Positions 23,627-32,548 are shown, counted from the first letter of the stretch. The stretch is DNA of 64,000 nucleotides from Paenibacillus phytorum (GCF_013141715.1 NZ_WHOA01000148.1:118654-182653); one strand, 5' to 3'. The notes: generated by a model from the sequence alone, not told the origin. Program-made: numbers and translations.

Positions 23627-25599
23627 TATACTTTCGCCCCTTTCAATGCGGCTTCCGTACGTTTCACTTCATCAGCAGGAATATAATAATCCGTATCATA
23701 GCTGAACGAACGTGCAATCATCGTGATCGCGACCCCAATTAAGGCCGGAATCGTCAGCCACATCCAATTAAATACAAAACCAAATCCAGCGAAAAACCAT
23801 AGAGCGGACATTAGGAATGGAATGGAAGAGTTCTTAGGCATGTGAATCGGTTCATACACAATCTTGGCTGGTTGCTTGGTAGATAAGCTTTGCTTCTGCT
23901 TTTGTTCCCACCATGCATCTGCCTCGTTTACTTCTGGCAATACAGCAAAGTTATAAATTGGAGCTGGCGAAGGAATCGACCACTCTAATGTTCGGCCATC
24001 CCATGGATCCCCGGATACATCCGGTTCTCTGAATTTAATCGAGTGGGCAATTTGCCATACTTGGAAAATGAACCCGACACCCATAAGGAAACCACCAACG
24101 GTTGATACGAGATTTAACGGTCCCCAGCCCATATCGAAATCGTACGTGTACGTACGACGTGTCATACCATCTAAGCCTAAGAAATATTGCGGCATGAAAC
24201 AAACATAGAATCCAATGTTCCACAGCCAGAATGCCCATTTACCTAAGTGTTCGTTCAGCTTAAAGCCGAACATTTTCGGCCACCAGTAGTAAAGTCCAGC
24301 GAAGTAACCGAAAGCTACGCCACCAATTAAGACTTGATGGAAATGCGCAATTAGGAAGTAGCTATTATGGAATTGAAAATCAGCTGGCGCAACAGATAAC
24401 AATACCCCTGTCATGCCCCCAACAACGAAACATGGAATGAAGGCAATCGTCCACATCATGGGAGTCGTAAAACGAATCTTACCGCGGAACATGGTGAATA
24501 ACCAGTTAAATACTTTGGCCCCAGTCGGTATCGCAATCAACATCGTACTAATGGCGAAAAAGGCATTAACATTCGCGCCAGACCCCATCGTAAAGAAGTG
24601 ATGCGCCCATGTGAAGAAGGACAATAAACTTATGATCAGCATGGCGAAAACCATCGATTTGTAACCAAACAATTTCTTTTTGGAGAAAGTAGATACAATT
24701 TCCGAGAAAATCCCGAAAGCCGGAACGACAACAATGTAGACCTCAGGGTGACCCCACATCCAGATCAAATTGATGTACATCATCGGATTCCCGCCGCCAT
24801 CCAACGTGAAGAAATGAGCACCAAGGAAACGGTCAAGGAACAATAAGGCCAACGTCACTGTAAGGATTGGGAAAGCAAAGATAATCATAATACAGCTTGA
24901 AAATACGGACCATGTAAACATCGGCATCTTCATCAACTTCATGCCAGGCGCACGCATTTTCAAAATGGTCACGATAAAGTTAATTCCTGTTGCCAAACTA
25001 CCGATACCGGATATTTGAATACCCCAGATATAGAAGTTCTGTCCGACGCCAGGACTATGGGACATTTCCGAAAGCGGCGGATAGCTAAGCCATCCTGCAT
25101 CCGGTGATCCACCGATGACGAATGATACGTTGAAAAGCATAGCACCCCAGAAGAACATCCAGAAGCTAAGTGAGTTCAAGAACGGATAAGCAACGTCTCG
25201 AGCTCCAATTTGCAGAGGGACTACTATATTAAATAACCCGAACATCAATGGCATAGCCATGAATAAAATCATGATCACGCCATGCGTTGTGAAGATTTGA
25301 TTATAGTGCTCTGCTTGTAAAAATTCGCTATTTGGCATCGCTAACTGCAGACGCATTAGAAGCGCATCCACACCACCGCGGAACAGCATCATGATCGAAC
25401 AAATGATATACATGATCCCGATTCGTTTATGGTCAACACTTGTTAACCATTCACGCCAGAGCCAGCCCCACTTTCTGAAATAAGACAGCACGAATATCAT
25501 AGCGATCATCGAGAGTCCGATACTAACCTGAGCACCCAGGATGAGTGGATCGCCCGTTACGAAAAACTCTGATGCAAATTGCTTTATTTTATCCAACAT
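23626..25599 (-). CDS. qoxB: cytochrome aa3 quinol oxidase subunit I
   Basis: This is the 657-residue catalytic subunit with about 14-15 helices. Heme-copper marks are SVDHKRIGIMYI, HGVIMILFMAMP (heme a ligand region), WMWGHPEVYIVVVPAFGI (Cu-B His and the cross-linked Tyr), the later HH pair in FFTWAHHFFTMG, and YFLIAHFHQVLIGGVAFG (heme ligands). A C-terminal extension with two extra helices matches the QoxB/CyoB group. The start is ATG 25599 after AAAGGGAG; an upstream TTG would place the binding site inside the gene. It follows qoxA by 34 bp. Confidence 0.93.
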   Translation of the reverse strand: MLDKIKQFASEFFVTGDPLILGAQVSIGLSMIAMIFVLSYFRKWGWLWREWLTSVDHKRIGIMYIICSIMMLFRGGVDALLMRLQLAMPNSEFLQAEHYNQIFTTHGVIMILFMAMPLMFGLFNIVVPLQIGARDVAYPFLNSLSFWMFFWGAMLFNVSFVIGGSPDAGWLSYPPLSEMSHSPGVGQNFYIWGIQISGIGSLATGINFIVTILKMRAPGMKLMKMPMFTWSVFSSCIMIIFAFPILTVTLALLFLDRFLGAHFFTLDGGGNPMMYINLIWMWGHPEVYIVVVPAFGIFSEIVSTFSKKKLFGYKSMVFAMLIISLLSFFTWAHHFFTMGSGANVNAFFAISTMLIAIPTGAKVFNWLFTMFRGKIRFTTPMMWTIAFIPCFVVGGMTGVLLSVAPADFQFHNSYFLIAHFHQVLIGGVAFGYFAGLYYWWPKMFGFKLNEHLGKWAFWLWNIGFYVCFMPQYFLGLDGMTRRTYTYDFDMGWGPLNLVSTVGGFLMGVGFIFQVWQIAHSIKFREPDVSGDPWDGRTLEWSIPSPAPIYNFAVLPEVNEADAWWEQKQKQSLSTKQPAKIVYEPIHMPKNSSIPFLMSALWFFAGFGFVFNWMWLTIPALIGVAITMIARSFSYDTDYYIPADEVKRTEAALKGAKV

Positions 25600-25633
25600 G
25601 AGCAGATCTCCCTTTCTCAAAAACTTTGATCGA

Positions 25634-26608
25634 TCATTTTGTCATTTTCATTTGACTGTGATCATTATGGTTCATAGGGGCATTTTTGTCCGTTGATTGA
25701 GGCTTACTCGTCTCTTTCACGGATTCTGTACTGCCATGACCACTGTGAATGGATTGACCATTCGTATATTTCGTTACAATCTTTTCGAAAAGACCATCAG
25801 GCACTGAGGAGAAATATTGCACATCCGACTTCCCAGGCTTTGCTAATGCTTCATAGCTTTCCATCGTAAGTTTTGTCGGTACCTTTTTCGTTTTGGCTAC
25901 GAAAGCATCGAAATCGCTCTGAGATGTCGCATTCACATCGAACGTCATATCTGCGAAATGCTCACCGCTGAAATTCGCTCCCGTCCCGAAGTAATGCCCG
26001 ATTTCATCGGCTTGTAAATACAGCGTCATCGCCATACCTGACATCGTATAGATCTGTCCACCCAACTGCGGGATCCAGAACGAGTTCATCGGAGCATCAG
26101 AGGTCAGCTCAAATTTAATCGGTGTATCCTCTGGAATTTGCAAATAGTTGACTGTTGCTATGCCCTGCTCTGGATACGTAAACAACCATTTCCAATCCAG
26201 TGATGTCACTTGAATGGTGACGGGTGGTTTATTGGATTTCAACGGCTTAGAAGGCTCCAGTGCGTGCGTATAACGAATAGTTATGACAGCCAAGGCTACA
26301 ATAATAATGATGGGAATTGACCACCAAACGATTTCTAAGGTCGTGCTGTGCGCCCAATTCGGCTTATAAGATGCTTTATTGCCTTCTTTATCACGATACC
26401 GCCAAACGATCCATGCGGTTAGCGCAAGTACAGGAACGAGGATTACCGTGCATAGAATAGTGGAAATCACAATTAAATCTTTCTGTTCTGCACCCACAGG
26501 TCCTTTGGGATCCAGTACCATAGCTTGATTACTGCAGCCTGCCAATAAAACAATGATGGCGACCATCATGAAGGGCAGCATAGCTTGTACGAGTGTTCTC
26601 TTCTTCAT
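25634..26608 (-). CDS. qoxA: cytochrome aa3 quinol oxidase subunit II, lipoprotein
   Basis: The 324-residue precursor has lipobox IVLLAGC near residue 25, two transmembrane helices (about 46-70 and 91-112) and an extracytoplasmic cupredoxin domain. In the place of the Cu-A site the sequence reads APMNSFWIPQLGGQIYTMSGM, with no Cys pair. The subunit therefore takes electrons from quinol rather than cytochrome c. The C-terminal tail is rich in His, Ser and Lys (SIHSGHGSTESVKE, HNDHSQMKM). The start at 26608 follows GGGAGGTTAAGTAGG. It is the first gene of qoxABCD. Confidence 0.92.
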   Translation of the reverse strand: MKKRTLVQAMLPFMMVAIIVLLAGCSNQAMVLDPKGPVGAEQKDLIVISTILCTVILVPVLALTAWIVWRYRDKEGNKASYKPNWAHSTTLEIVWWSIPIIIIVALAVITIRYTHALEPSKPLKSNKPPVTIQVTSLDWKWLFTYPEQGIATVNYLQIPEDTPIKFELTSDAPMNSFWIPQLGGQIYTMSGMAMTLYLQADEIGHYFGTGANFSGEHFADMTFDVNATSQSDFDAFVAKTKKVPTKLTMESYEALAKPGKSDVQYFSSVPDGLFEKIVTKYTNGQSIHSGHGSTESVKETSKPQSTDKNAPMNHNDHSQMKMTK

Positions 26609-26788
26609 CCTACTTAACCTCCCTATCAACAAATCTGATCTATTATCAAGATATCATCTCGTTGATAAAAGTACACTGTCGCAAACGCAACTTAACAAAT
26701 ACGTCAAAGGATCGACGTTTTACTGTAAAACAAATGTCACAGAACGTTTGTTGACTATTATAAAAATGTATGAAAACACATGAAAATG

Positions 26789-26825
26789 AAAAAGCCCTTC
26801 AAGTTGTCACTTGAAAGGCTTTTTA
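26789..26825. terminator. bidirectional terminator upstream of qoxA
   Basis: AAAAAGCCCTTCAAG pairs with CTTGAAAGGCTTTTT around TTGTCA. It ends the leftward 86-aa membrane-protein gene and insulates the qox promoter. Confidence 0.85.
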
Positions 26826-26846
26826 ACTGCTCTTAAAACATTGAAA

Positions 26847-27107
26847 TCATTCATTCTTTGAAGCTGCACGTGAATGCACCAAGTGAATTGCTGTCCGAAT
26901 GACATAGATATGAACACTACCTACCATGAAGCCAATTCCAACCATCAAAGAAGCATTGCGATCACTAAAATGATCCATATTCAACAAGCTTAATAGTAAT
27001 CCTATGCCTAGCAAAGCCCATGCCGCTATTGTCATCATCTTGACTAGTGGCATCACATCGCGCTCACTGCGTTCATTACTACTGATCAAAACAGCTCTAT
27101 TTGCCAT
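26847..27107 (-). CDS. two-helix membrane protein, 86 aa
   Basis: The ATG at 27107 follows TTGGAGTGATAATT; a GTG nine bases upstream would overlap that site. The product has two hydrophobic helices (about 26-44 and 55-75) with a charged N-terminus (NERSERD) and a basic C-terminus. It is a monocistronic unit next to the qox operon. No family was recognised and a respiratory role cannot be inferred. Confidence 0.6.
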   Translation of the reverse strand: MANRAVLISSNERSERDVMPLVKMMTIAAWALLGIGLLLSLLNMDHFSDRNASLMVGIGFMVGSVHIYVIRTAIHLVHSRAASKNE

Positions 27108-27245
27108 AATTATCACTCCAAACCTTCAATGTAAGTGCTTTATAAACATAGTATATCACAAATCCAAAATTTGTTCATATTTTATTCACACGTTGATCAA
27201 AATTTGGACAAAATAAAGTACGTCAAATTCACAATTAAATTCACC

Positions 27246-27315
27246 TTGACTTCAATCGGATTATGTGGTATAATAAAATATTTGTTTGACAAAATAGATC
27301 CATTCTAGGTATGAT
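27246..27315 (+). promoter_or_regulatory. two tandem sigma-A-like promoters for the MBL gene
   Basis: P1: TTGACT (27246-27251), 17-bp spacer, TATAAT (27269-27274). P2: TTGACA (27286-27291), 18-bp spacer, TATGAT (27310-27315). Both point to the gene at 27358 and are close to consensus. Confidence 0.75.
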
Positions 27316-27357
27316 AGCACTGTTATTTCACTATCATTTCTCTTTGGAGGGATTCAA

Positions 27358-28113
27358 ATGCGGATTGCAAACGGTATTTATATGCTTGAACTGTCAGTTC
27401 CTGTCATGGGGCGTATCGATGTCATACACCCAACCCTTTTTTCCGATGAAGAAGGCGCCATTTTGGTGGACACCGGATATCCTGGTTTATTACCGCTTAT
27501 TCAGAAAGCCATGGAGGAACATAACGTTCCATTCCGTCACTTGAAGACGATTATTATTACCCATCAAGATATAGATCATATTGGAAGCTTACCAGATTTC
27601 ATAAGCAAATCTCCGCATAAGCTTGATATCCTTGCCAGTGAAATTGAGAAACCTTATATTCAAGGTGAGAAGATGTTGATCAAAATCACCCCAGAATCGA
27701 TCGAACAAGCGGTCGCTAGCTTACCTGCGGATATTTCACCGGAATGGCGAAAAGCTTTTCGATCGGCTTTGGAGAATCCGCCTAAAGGTCCGGTCAATGA
27801 CATTCTTGATGATGGACTCGAACTTGCGGGCTGTGGAGGGATTGTCGTCATACATACCCCGGGTCATACTCCGGGACATGTCAGTCTGTACCACAAACAG
27901 AGCAAAACATTGATTGCGGCTGATGCCTTGGTTGTTTCAGAGGGTCAACTTCTCGGACCCATACCGGAGTACTCTGTTAACTATGAGTTAGCGATGCAAT
28001 CACTTAAGAAGTTCAGCGAATACGACATCGATGCTGTTATTTGTTATCACGGCGGATTGTACACAGACAACGTAAATCAACGTATTGCTGAATTGGCAGC
28101 TTCTTCTATCTGA
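27358..28113 (+). CDS. MBL-fold metallo-hydrolase
   Basis: This is a 251-residue cytoplasmic metallo-beta-lactamase-fold protein. The metal motif is THQDIDHIGS (an HxDxDH variant of HxHxDH) near residue 68. HTPGHTPGHVSLY near 172 supplies a further His, AADALV near 193 an Asp, and CYHGG near 227 the last His. The first position of the usual second His is Asp, seen in several glyoxalase-II-like and quorum-quenching-like subgroups. The substrate is unknown. TTGGAGGGATTCAA precedes the ATG. It is driven by two strong promoters, so probably well expressed. Confidence 0.87.
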   Translation: MRIANGIYMLELSVPVMGRIDVIHPTLFSDEEGAILVDTGYPGLLPLIQKAMEEHNVPFRHLKTIIITHQDIDHIGSLPDFISKSPHKLDILASEIEKPYIQGEKMLIKITPESIEQAVASLPADISPEWRKAFRSALENPPKGPVNDILDDGLELAGCGGIVVIHTPGHTPGHVSLYHKQSKTLIAADALVVSEGQLLGPIPEYSVNYELAMQSLKKFSEYDIDAVICYHGGLYTDNVNQRIAELAASSI

Positions 28114-28137
28114 ATTATCACCGTTTTGTTTACAATC

Positions 28138-28172
28138 GAAAAAGCAGGCTGCCACAAATGGCAACCTGCTTC
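28138..28172. terminator. bidirectional terminator between the MBL and DUF4870 genes
   Basis: AAGCAGG and TGCCA pair with TGGCA and CCTGCTT around CAAA. The better T-run is on the minus strand, ending the DUF4870 gene. Confidence 0.8.
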
Positions 28173-28188
28173 TCATATGTATGTCCTG

Positions 28189-28497
28189 CTACTTCAATAA
28201 TGTGTAGCCTCCGATAAACGGAAGTGGTTTTACTTGGCCTTGAGCCGCAGCAACAATACCTAGAATGGCTAAAACAAACACGGCCAAATTCGCTAAAGGC
28301 AATAGAATCCAACCAATAACCGGAATGATACCCAAAACAACATTCACGATGACAGCGGCCAGTAATAACGTAAGACCTTGGTTAGCGTGATACCATGCAA
28401 ACTTTGAATCCTTTGCAGCGATGAGCGGGATAAAAAACAAGATGTATGCAATGATGGCCATTCCCTTATTACTTTGAATATCCGAAGAATCATACAT
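28189..28497 (-). CDS. DUF4870-domain membrane protein
   Basis: This is a 102-residue protein with three hydrophobic helices and the pattern IIAYILFFIPLIAAKDSKFAWYHANQGL, followed by IIPVIGWILLPLANLAVFVLAILGIVAAAQG. This is the Tic20/DUF4870-like family found in many Bacillota. Its role is unknown. The ATG at 28497 follows AAAGAGGTGCCGTCT. It is a single-gene unit. Confidence 0.82.
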   Translation of the reverse strand: MYDSSDIQSNKGMAIIAYILFFIPLIAAKDSKFAWYHANQGLTLLLAAVIVNVVLGIIPVIGWILLPLANLAVFVLAILGIVAAAQGQVKPLPFIGGYTLLK

Positions 28498-28601
28498 AGA
28501 CGGCACCTCTTTCTTTTTCTCAAAGTATACTATTCCATTATATTCGGTGTTTTCCATCTATTCTATTGAATTTCACACATTTTGAAAAAATTATTTTCCA
28601 A

Positions 28602-29786
28602 TTACACGCGATAACCCAGAAGCCAATCCAATTGCTTCATTTGGACATCATCAGGAAGAAGTCTAAGCACCTGATTACGCAGCATAATAGCAACCGGATT
28701 ACTCATTTGCACGATGCGTGCCATTCGTCTAGATTGATGCACAACTTGATTGGTTCGCGGTTTTCGATTACTTTCATAAGAATGAAATGCAGCTGCCACG
28801 CTGCTTAATGAAAACATTGATATTCCCTCAAGAAATCTAGCTAATACCAGAGCATCCTCCATCGCCTGTGCGCCTCCTTGCCCGAGATTAGGCAGCATAG
28901 GATGAGCCGCATCACCCAGCAGTGTTACTCTCCCTCGGCTCCATCTTTCAAGTGGTTTACGATCATGAATGTCATGCGTTAATATGGACCCCTCATCGGT
29001 TGACTGGATAGCCTGCTCAATCGGGTTATGCCAGCCCTCAAATTGCTTAAGAACGTATTCCTTCTTACTATCCACACCTGTCCCTGGAGCTGCGTTGATT
29101 GCTGCAAACCAAAAAACTTGTCCCTCGCCAATCTGGGAAAAACCGAATCGTCGTCCTCTCCCCCATGCCTCAAATCCTCCACCGATCTCAGGAATATATC
29201 GCTTATCCAAGAACGTAGTAATACCTCGGAAAGCTCTAAAACCTGAATATCGCAGCTGTTCAATGCCAAATAATAGATGAGCAACTTGTGAATGAATGCC
29301 ATCTGCACCGATTAAGACATGTCCGGTATCTTCTGTTCCATCATCAAAATGGACAACAACCTGATGCGGATCCTGTTCAAAAGATATCAGCTTTTTATTC
29401 AAATAAACGGTTGTTCGTTCATTTAGTTGTTGAAATAAAATCATTTGAAGCTTAGCGCGATGAATAAGGTAGCTATAAGTTCTATATTGAGCAGCTTGCT
29501 TCGAAACAGGAACTGAAGTAATCGGTTTACCATCCCATGAGCGAATTTCAGCCATGCCAACTTTAGCGCCTGCTACCCTCACTTGTTCATCACAGCCAAG
29601 CTCCGTTAATACATGCATGGCATTCGCAGCTAATACAATTCCGGCACCGAACTCGGATAGCTCTTTCTTTTTCTCGTAGATGACAACTTCCCAACCTTGC
29701 TTTTGTAAGAAAAGCGCTGTCGTTAATCCACCAATTCCAGCTCCAATGATAATGGCTTTCCTAGTAGTAGCTAAGATATTATTCAC
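28602..29786 (-). CDS. FAD-dependent monooxygenase (PHBH / zeaxanthin-epoxidase-like)
   Basis: This is a flavoprotein of about 394 residues. The FAD motif AIIIGAGIGGLTTALFL is at the N-terminus, the second motif VLIGADGIHSQV lies near 160, and the third, VTLLGDAAHPMLPNLGQGG, near 285. These are the three signatures of class A single-component aromatic hydroxylases and epoxidases using NAD(P)H. The C-terminus (VVHQSRRMARIVQMSNP) fits salicylate/6-hydroxynicotinate-type family members. GGAGGGCAGC before GTG 29786 makes that the likely start; an ATG at 29798 overlaps the binding site. The substrate is unknown. Confidence 0.83.
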   Translation of the reverse strand: MNNILATTRKAIIIGAGIGGLTTALFLQKQGWEVVIYEKKKELSEFGAGIVLAANAMHVLTELGCDEQVRVAGAKVGMAEIRSWDGKPITSVPVSKQAAQYRTYSYLIHRAKLQMILFQQLNERTTVYLNKKLISFEQDPHQVVVHFDDGTEDTGHVLIGADGIHSQVAHLLFGIEQLRYSGFRAFRGITTFLDKRYIPEIGGGFEAWGRGRRFGFSQIGEGQVFWFAAINAAPGTGVDSKKEYVLKQFEGWHNPIEQAIQSTDEGSILTHDIHDRKPLERWSRGRVTLLGDAAHPMLPNLGQGGAQAMEDALVLARFLEGISMFSLSSVAAAFHSYESNRKPRTNQVVHQSRRMARIVQMSNPVAIMLRNQVLRLLPDDVQMKQLDWLLGYRV

Positions 29787-29843
29787 GCTGCCCTCCATAA
29801 CCAACAACCATTTCCATCTACTGTAACATAATCCAGTCCAGAC

Positions 29844-29876
29844 AAAAACCTCCTAAAACCAATGGTTAAGGAGGTG
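29844..29876 (-). terminator. terminator after the 36-codon gene
   Basis: On the minus strand ACCTCCT and TAACCA pair with TGGTT and AGGAGGT around TTGG, followed by TTTTTG. It lies 33 bp after the stop at 29909 and separates the small gene from the monooxygenase. Confidence 0.75.
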
Positions 29877-29908
29877 CGTTATTATGAGGGTATGAAGTTT
29901 ATATTATG

Positions 29909-30019
29909 TTATGTTGCAACTAATTGTTGTTTAACCTCAACGATCTCAAGATTCGAGAAAAATCGGCTTAACTTCATCATTTTCTCATTTGCTGCCAATT
30001 TAGAAAGTGGCGGGCACAT
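29909..30019 (-). CDS. predicted 36-residue protein with its own promoter and terminator
   Basis: The ATG at 30019 follows AGAGGAAAGCCT. The product begins MCPPLSKLAANEKMM, is basic and amphipathic, and ends IVEVKQQLVAT. The frame is open to an earlier ATG (50 codons), but only the inner ATG has a binding site. Upstream lies a sigma-A-like promoter whose -10 sits in an 18-bp operator-like sequence identical to that of the L,D-transpeptidase gene. Downstream is a terminator. These four elements argue for a real small gene. The function is unknown; a regulatory or stress peptide is possible. Confidence 0.55.
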   Translation of the reverse strand: MCPPLSKLAANEKMMKLSRFFSNLEIVEVKQQLVAT

Positions 30020-30093
30020 AGGCTTTCCTCTGTAACATACGATAAATAACAAACTCATCACCTACTCTTCCATTGAAGAATTCACATCTTTGC

Positions 30094-30136
30094 CTGATAC
30101 ATAATGTATCATACAATAATTTTACTTGAGATACAA
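30094..30136 (-). promoter_or_regulatory. promoter of the 36-codon gene overlapping a perfect palindrome
   Basis: On the minus strand TTGTAT (30136-30131), a 17-bp spacer and TATGAT (30113-30108). TGATACAT-A-ATGTATCA at 30095-30111 overlaps the -10. The 18-mer CTGATACATAATGTATCA is identical to 21954-21971 in the L,D-transpeptidase promoter. The other sequence in the 30120-30265 stretch shows no gene. Confidence 0.65.
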
Positions 30137-30267
30137 CAAATAAAGATAAATACCGTCATATTTCGATAGTATATGTAATTTCACAGGACTTTATAACCAA
30201 ATGAAAGTAAAAAGGAAAGATCTAGAACAACTTCAATGTCTAAACCCATTTAAACTCCTACATAATT

Positions 30268-30300
30268 CGAAAGACCCCCTCGGTATGAGGGGGTCTTTCG
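30268..30300. terminator. strong terminator of the deoxynucleoside kinase gene
   Basis: CGAAAGACCCCCTC pairs with GAGGGGGTCTTTCG around GGTAT; GC-rich with T-runs. It lies 12 bp after the stop of the kinase gene. Confidence 0.88.
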
Positions 30301-30311
30301 ATATTTCCATA

Positions 30312-30968
30312 TTAAACGATGACTAATTCGGAAAGCTTGGCACGTACCTGCTCAACTAATTCGATCGCATCTTCGGAACGATTCACAACATCAACACGAT
30401 CCATATCTACAATCAACACCTCAGAGGCATGATAATGATTCATCACCCAGTCATCATAACCTGACCAAAGCTGCCGATAATAATCAACTAAAGATTGATC
30501 TTGCTCGAAGCTGCGTCCCCGCAGTCCGATGCGGTACATAACCGTTTCGAAGGAAGCTTTTAGATAAACCATGAGGTCCGGCGCTTTCTTAGGAAGCTCG
30601 GCAAGCTCAGACATCATATTGTCCGCAAGCCCCTCATAAACATCAAATTCCAGCTGTGAAATACGACCTAACTCCCGATTCACTTTGGCAAAGTACCAAT
30701 CCTCATAGATACTTCTATCCAGTACATTTCGATTATGTACTAACGCTTGTTTAATTGCCTTAAATCTTGTATTCAAGAAGTGCAATTGAAGTAAAAACGG
30801 ATATCGCTTCTTCTCAATTTCTTCCGGAGTTGCCGTATAAAAAAGCGGAAGTATCGGATTATCATCGACACTTTCATAATAAACATTTGAATTTAATTCT
30901 TGTCCAAGCAAAGTCGATACAGATGTTTTACCTAGACCAATCATTCCCCCAACCACGATCACAGCCAT
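30312..30968 (-). CDS. deoxynucleoside kinase (dAdo/dGuo/dCyd kinase family)
   Basis: This is a 218-residue P-loop kinase of purine/pyrimidine deoxynucleoside salvage. The P-loop VVGGMIGLGKTS is at residues 5-16, NVLDRSIYEDWYFA near 80 has the DRS catalytic motif, and LRGRSFEQ near 150 is the Arg-rich lid. It is one of the Dgk/Dck pair of Bacillota, but which base it prefers is not readable. The ATG at 30968 follows AAGGAGAAAGGGGTCA. Confidence 0.87.
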   Translation of the reverse strand: MAVIVVGGMIGLGKTSVSTLLGQELNSNVYYESVDDNPILPLFYTATPEEIEKKRYPFLLQLHFLNTRFKAIKQALVHNRNVLDRSIYEDWYFAKVNRELGRISQLEFDVYEGLADNMMSELAELPKKAPDLMVYLKASFETVMYRIGLRGRSFEQDQSLVDYYRQLWSGYDDWVMNHYHASEVLIVDMDRVDVVNRSEDAIELVEQVRAKLSELVIV

Positions 30969-31076
30969 TGACCCCTTTCTCCTTCTGCCCATTCCTAATT
31001 AACCGTCAGTCAATTCTTGCAAAGCTTCCCTATTATACAAGGAATTCATAGTGGTGGGAACCCTATTTTTTTACCT

Positions 31077-32150
31077 TTATCTATCGTTTTCTTCTTCTCT
31101 TGTAATCCGCTCAATGACAGCGTGAAGATCATCTGGTCTTAGTAATTCTACTGGTGATACGCCTTTTTCAAAGTGTAAATAATCGCCTTCAATCAGGATG
31201 ACATACCGTTCACCTTGTCTGGCAATGTGAACCTTGCGCCCATAATCGGCAAGCTGCGCCTTCACACTGATATGATCAAGCTTGATGCGCATTTCCAGAT
31301 CCGGCTTCTGCTGGGCCAAATAATTGGCGGCATCCATGACCTGCGTCGGTGTCCACTTCTCCTGAAGCTCGCTCTTTTCACTGGCTGCCCAGATTTCCAA
31401 ATCCTTTTCTTCCTGCTCACGTTCCTCAGGTTTATGCTCATAGTCTCTCTCTAACTGCTGCTGAACGAGCCCTAGTACTTGATGATGCAATATTTCTGGC
31501 ATGGACTGCTCATATTCTACATATTTTAGGAAATCCTCAAAGTAACGAGCATGTGAAGCTTGGTGAATTTTGAGCTCTGAAGGTTCTAACATGCCTTCCT
31601 CAGGCATAAACGGATATTGGATCGATTTCATGTTTTTCGCATTGATCGCCATTTCCACTTGATTCAATAAGCTCTTTTCATCGGTTATTCGTGCAATTTT
31701 GGGCTCAAAATCACATTTTAGGATAAATACAAATGGATCATCGAAATATTGATTAAGCTTCGCGCTTGCGACAAGAAAAGCTCCGCCCCTGACCGCGCTT
31801 GTGTTCAGAAAAGCATTCAAAAGTTCATCACTGACATTAAGAAAGTCCTGTTTGTTCTCTGCATAGCGCAGACGCGCGAATAGATTATAATTCGGATTGC
31901 TTTCTAATTAGAAGCCTGGCTCAGTAATGAAACGCCCTATTTTCGTAGGCACCTGCTCAGCTCTCGGGTTACGCTCTACTTTGCGTTTAGCGATTCGCGC
32001 GAACTCACCATCTAGGAATTGTTGTAAAGCACTGTCTTCATAATCGTTCTCGTCCAAAGTCTGATAATGGCGATAATTTTTAGCCGATGCCGCGTCGGCA
32101 CCTTCCCCTTGGATCACGAAAAATGATATATATTGAACTGCGAATTTCAT
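31077..32150 (-). pseudogene. DUF3900-like gene interrupted by a single in-frame TAA
   Basis: From ATG 32150 (RBS GGGAGAATCAGC) the frame runs 80 codons to TAA at 31908-31910. The same frame then continues open for 276 codons to a stop at 31077, with no shift. The protein would read FITEPGF-stop-LESNPNYNLFARLRYAENK, then GGAFLVASAKLNQYFDDPFVFILKCDFEPK, SIQYPFMPEEGM and KIHQASHARYFEDFLKYVEYEQSMPE, a pattern I associate with DUF3900. There is no binding site or good start just after the stop. The likeliest reading is a recent nonsense mutation (for instance GAA to TAA) or a sequencing error. Function unknown. Confidence 0.7.
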
Positions 32151-32317
32151 GCTGATTCTCCCTGTCAATCATATTCAAAATTGCACAACTTTGATTGTAC
32201 TTGGTATAAAACCGAAACGCTACAAAAAAATAGGTACAGTTTGTGATTGTTTGTAAGTTCATGCTGTCACTAGTAATAAGCGCTGCTTTTTCAAAATAAT
32301 AAGACAGAGGTGTGAAG

Positions 32318-32548
32318 ATGATTTACGGAACCAAACTACTGGAAACAGATACAGAAATTTTCATTGCCGCTCTTACAAAAACACCTGTTTATGTTTGGTC
32401 GTTAGATTCATTAGGCGTTTATTATCAGGTAAATTCGGGTTTTATCGTAAAATATACACCTGATGAAGTACAAATTCATTGTGAACAGGACTCCTCGATG
32501 ACCAAATGGCATTCCAGAGAAACGAATGAATTTAGTATCCGTTTTTAG
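32318..32548 (+). CDS. hypothetical protein, 76 aa
   Basis: AGAGGTG precedes the ATG at 32318; a GTG six bases earlier is too close. The product is a compact beta-rich soluble protein (TEIFIAALTKTPVYVWSLDSLGVYYQVNSGFIVKYTPDEVQI), possibly a single small beta barrel. It is closed by a strong terminator. No family was recognised. Confidence 0.6.
   Translation: MIYGTKLLETDTEIFIAALTKTPVYVWSLDSLGVYYQVNSGFIVKYTPDEVQIHCEQDSSMTKWHSRETNEFSIRF

Noticed and set aside
31077..31820. Separate gene starting at 31820
   Set aside because: The first codon is TTG without a binding site, in the same frame as the upstream 80 codons; a broken single gene is simpler.
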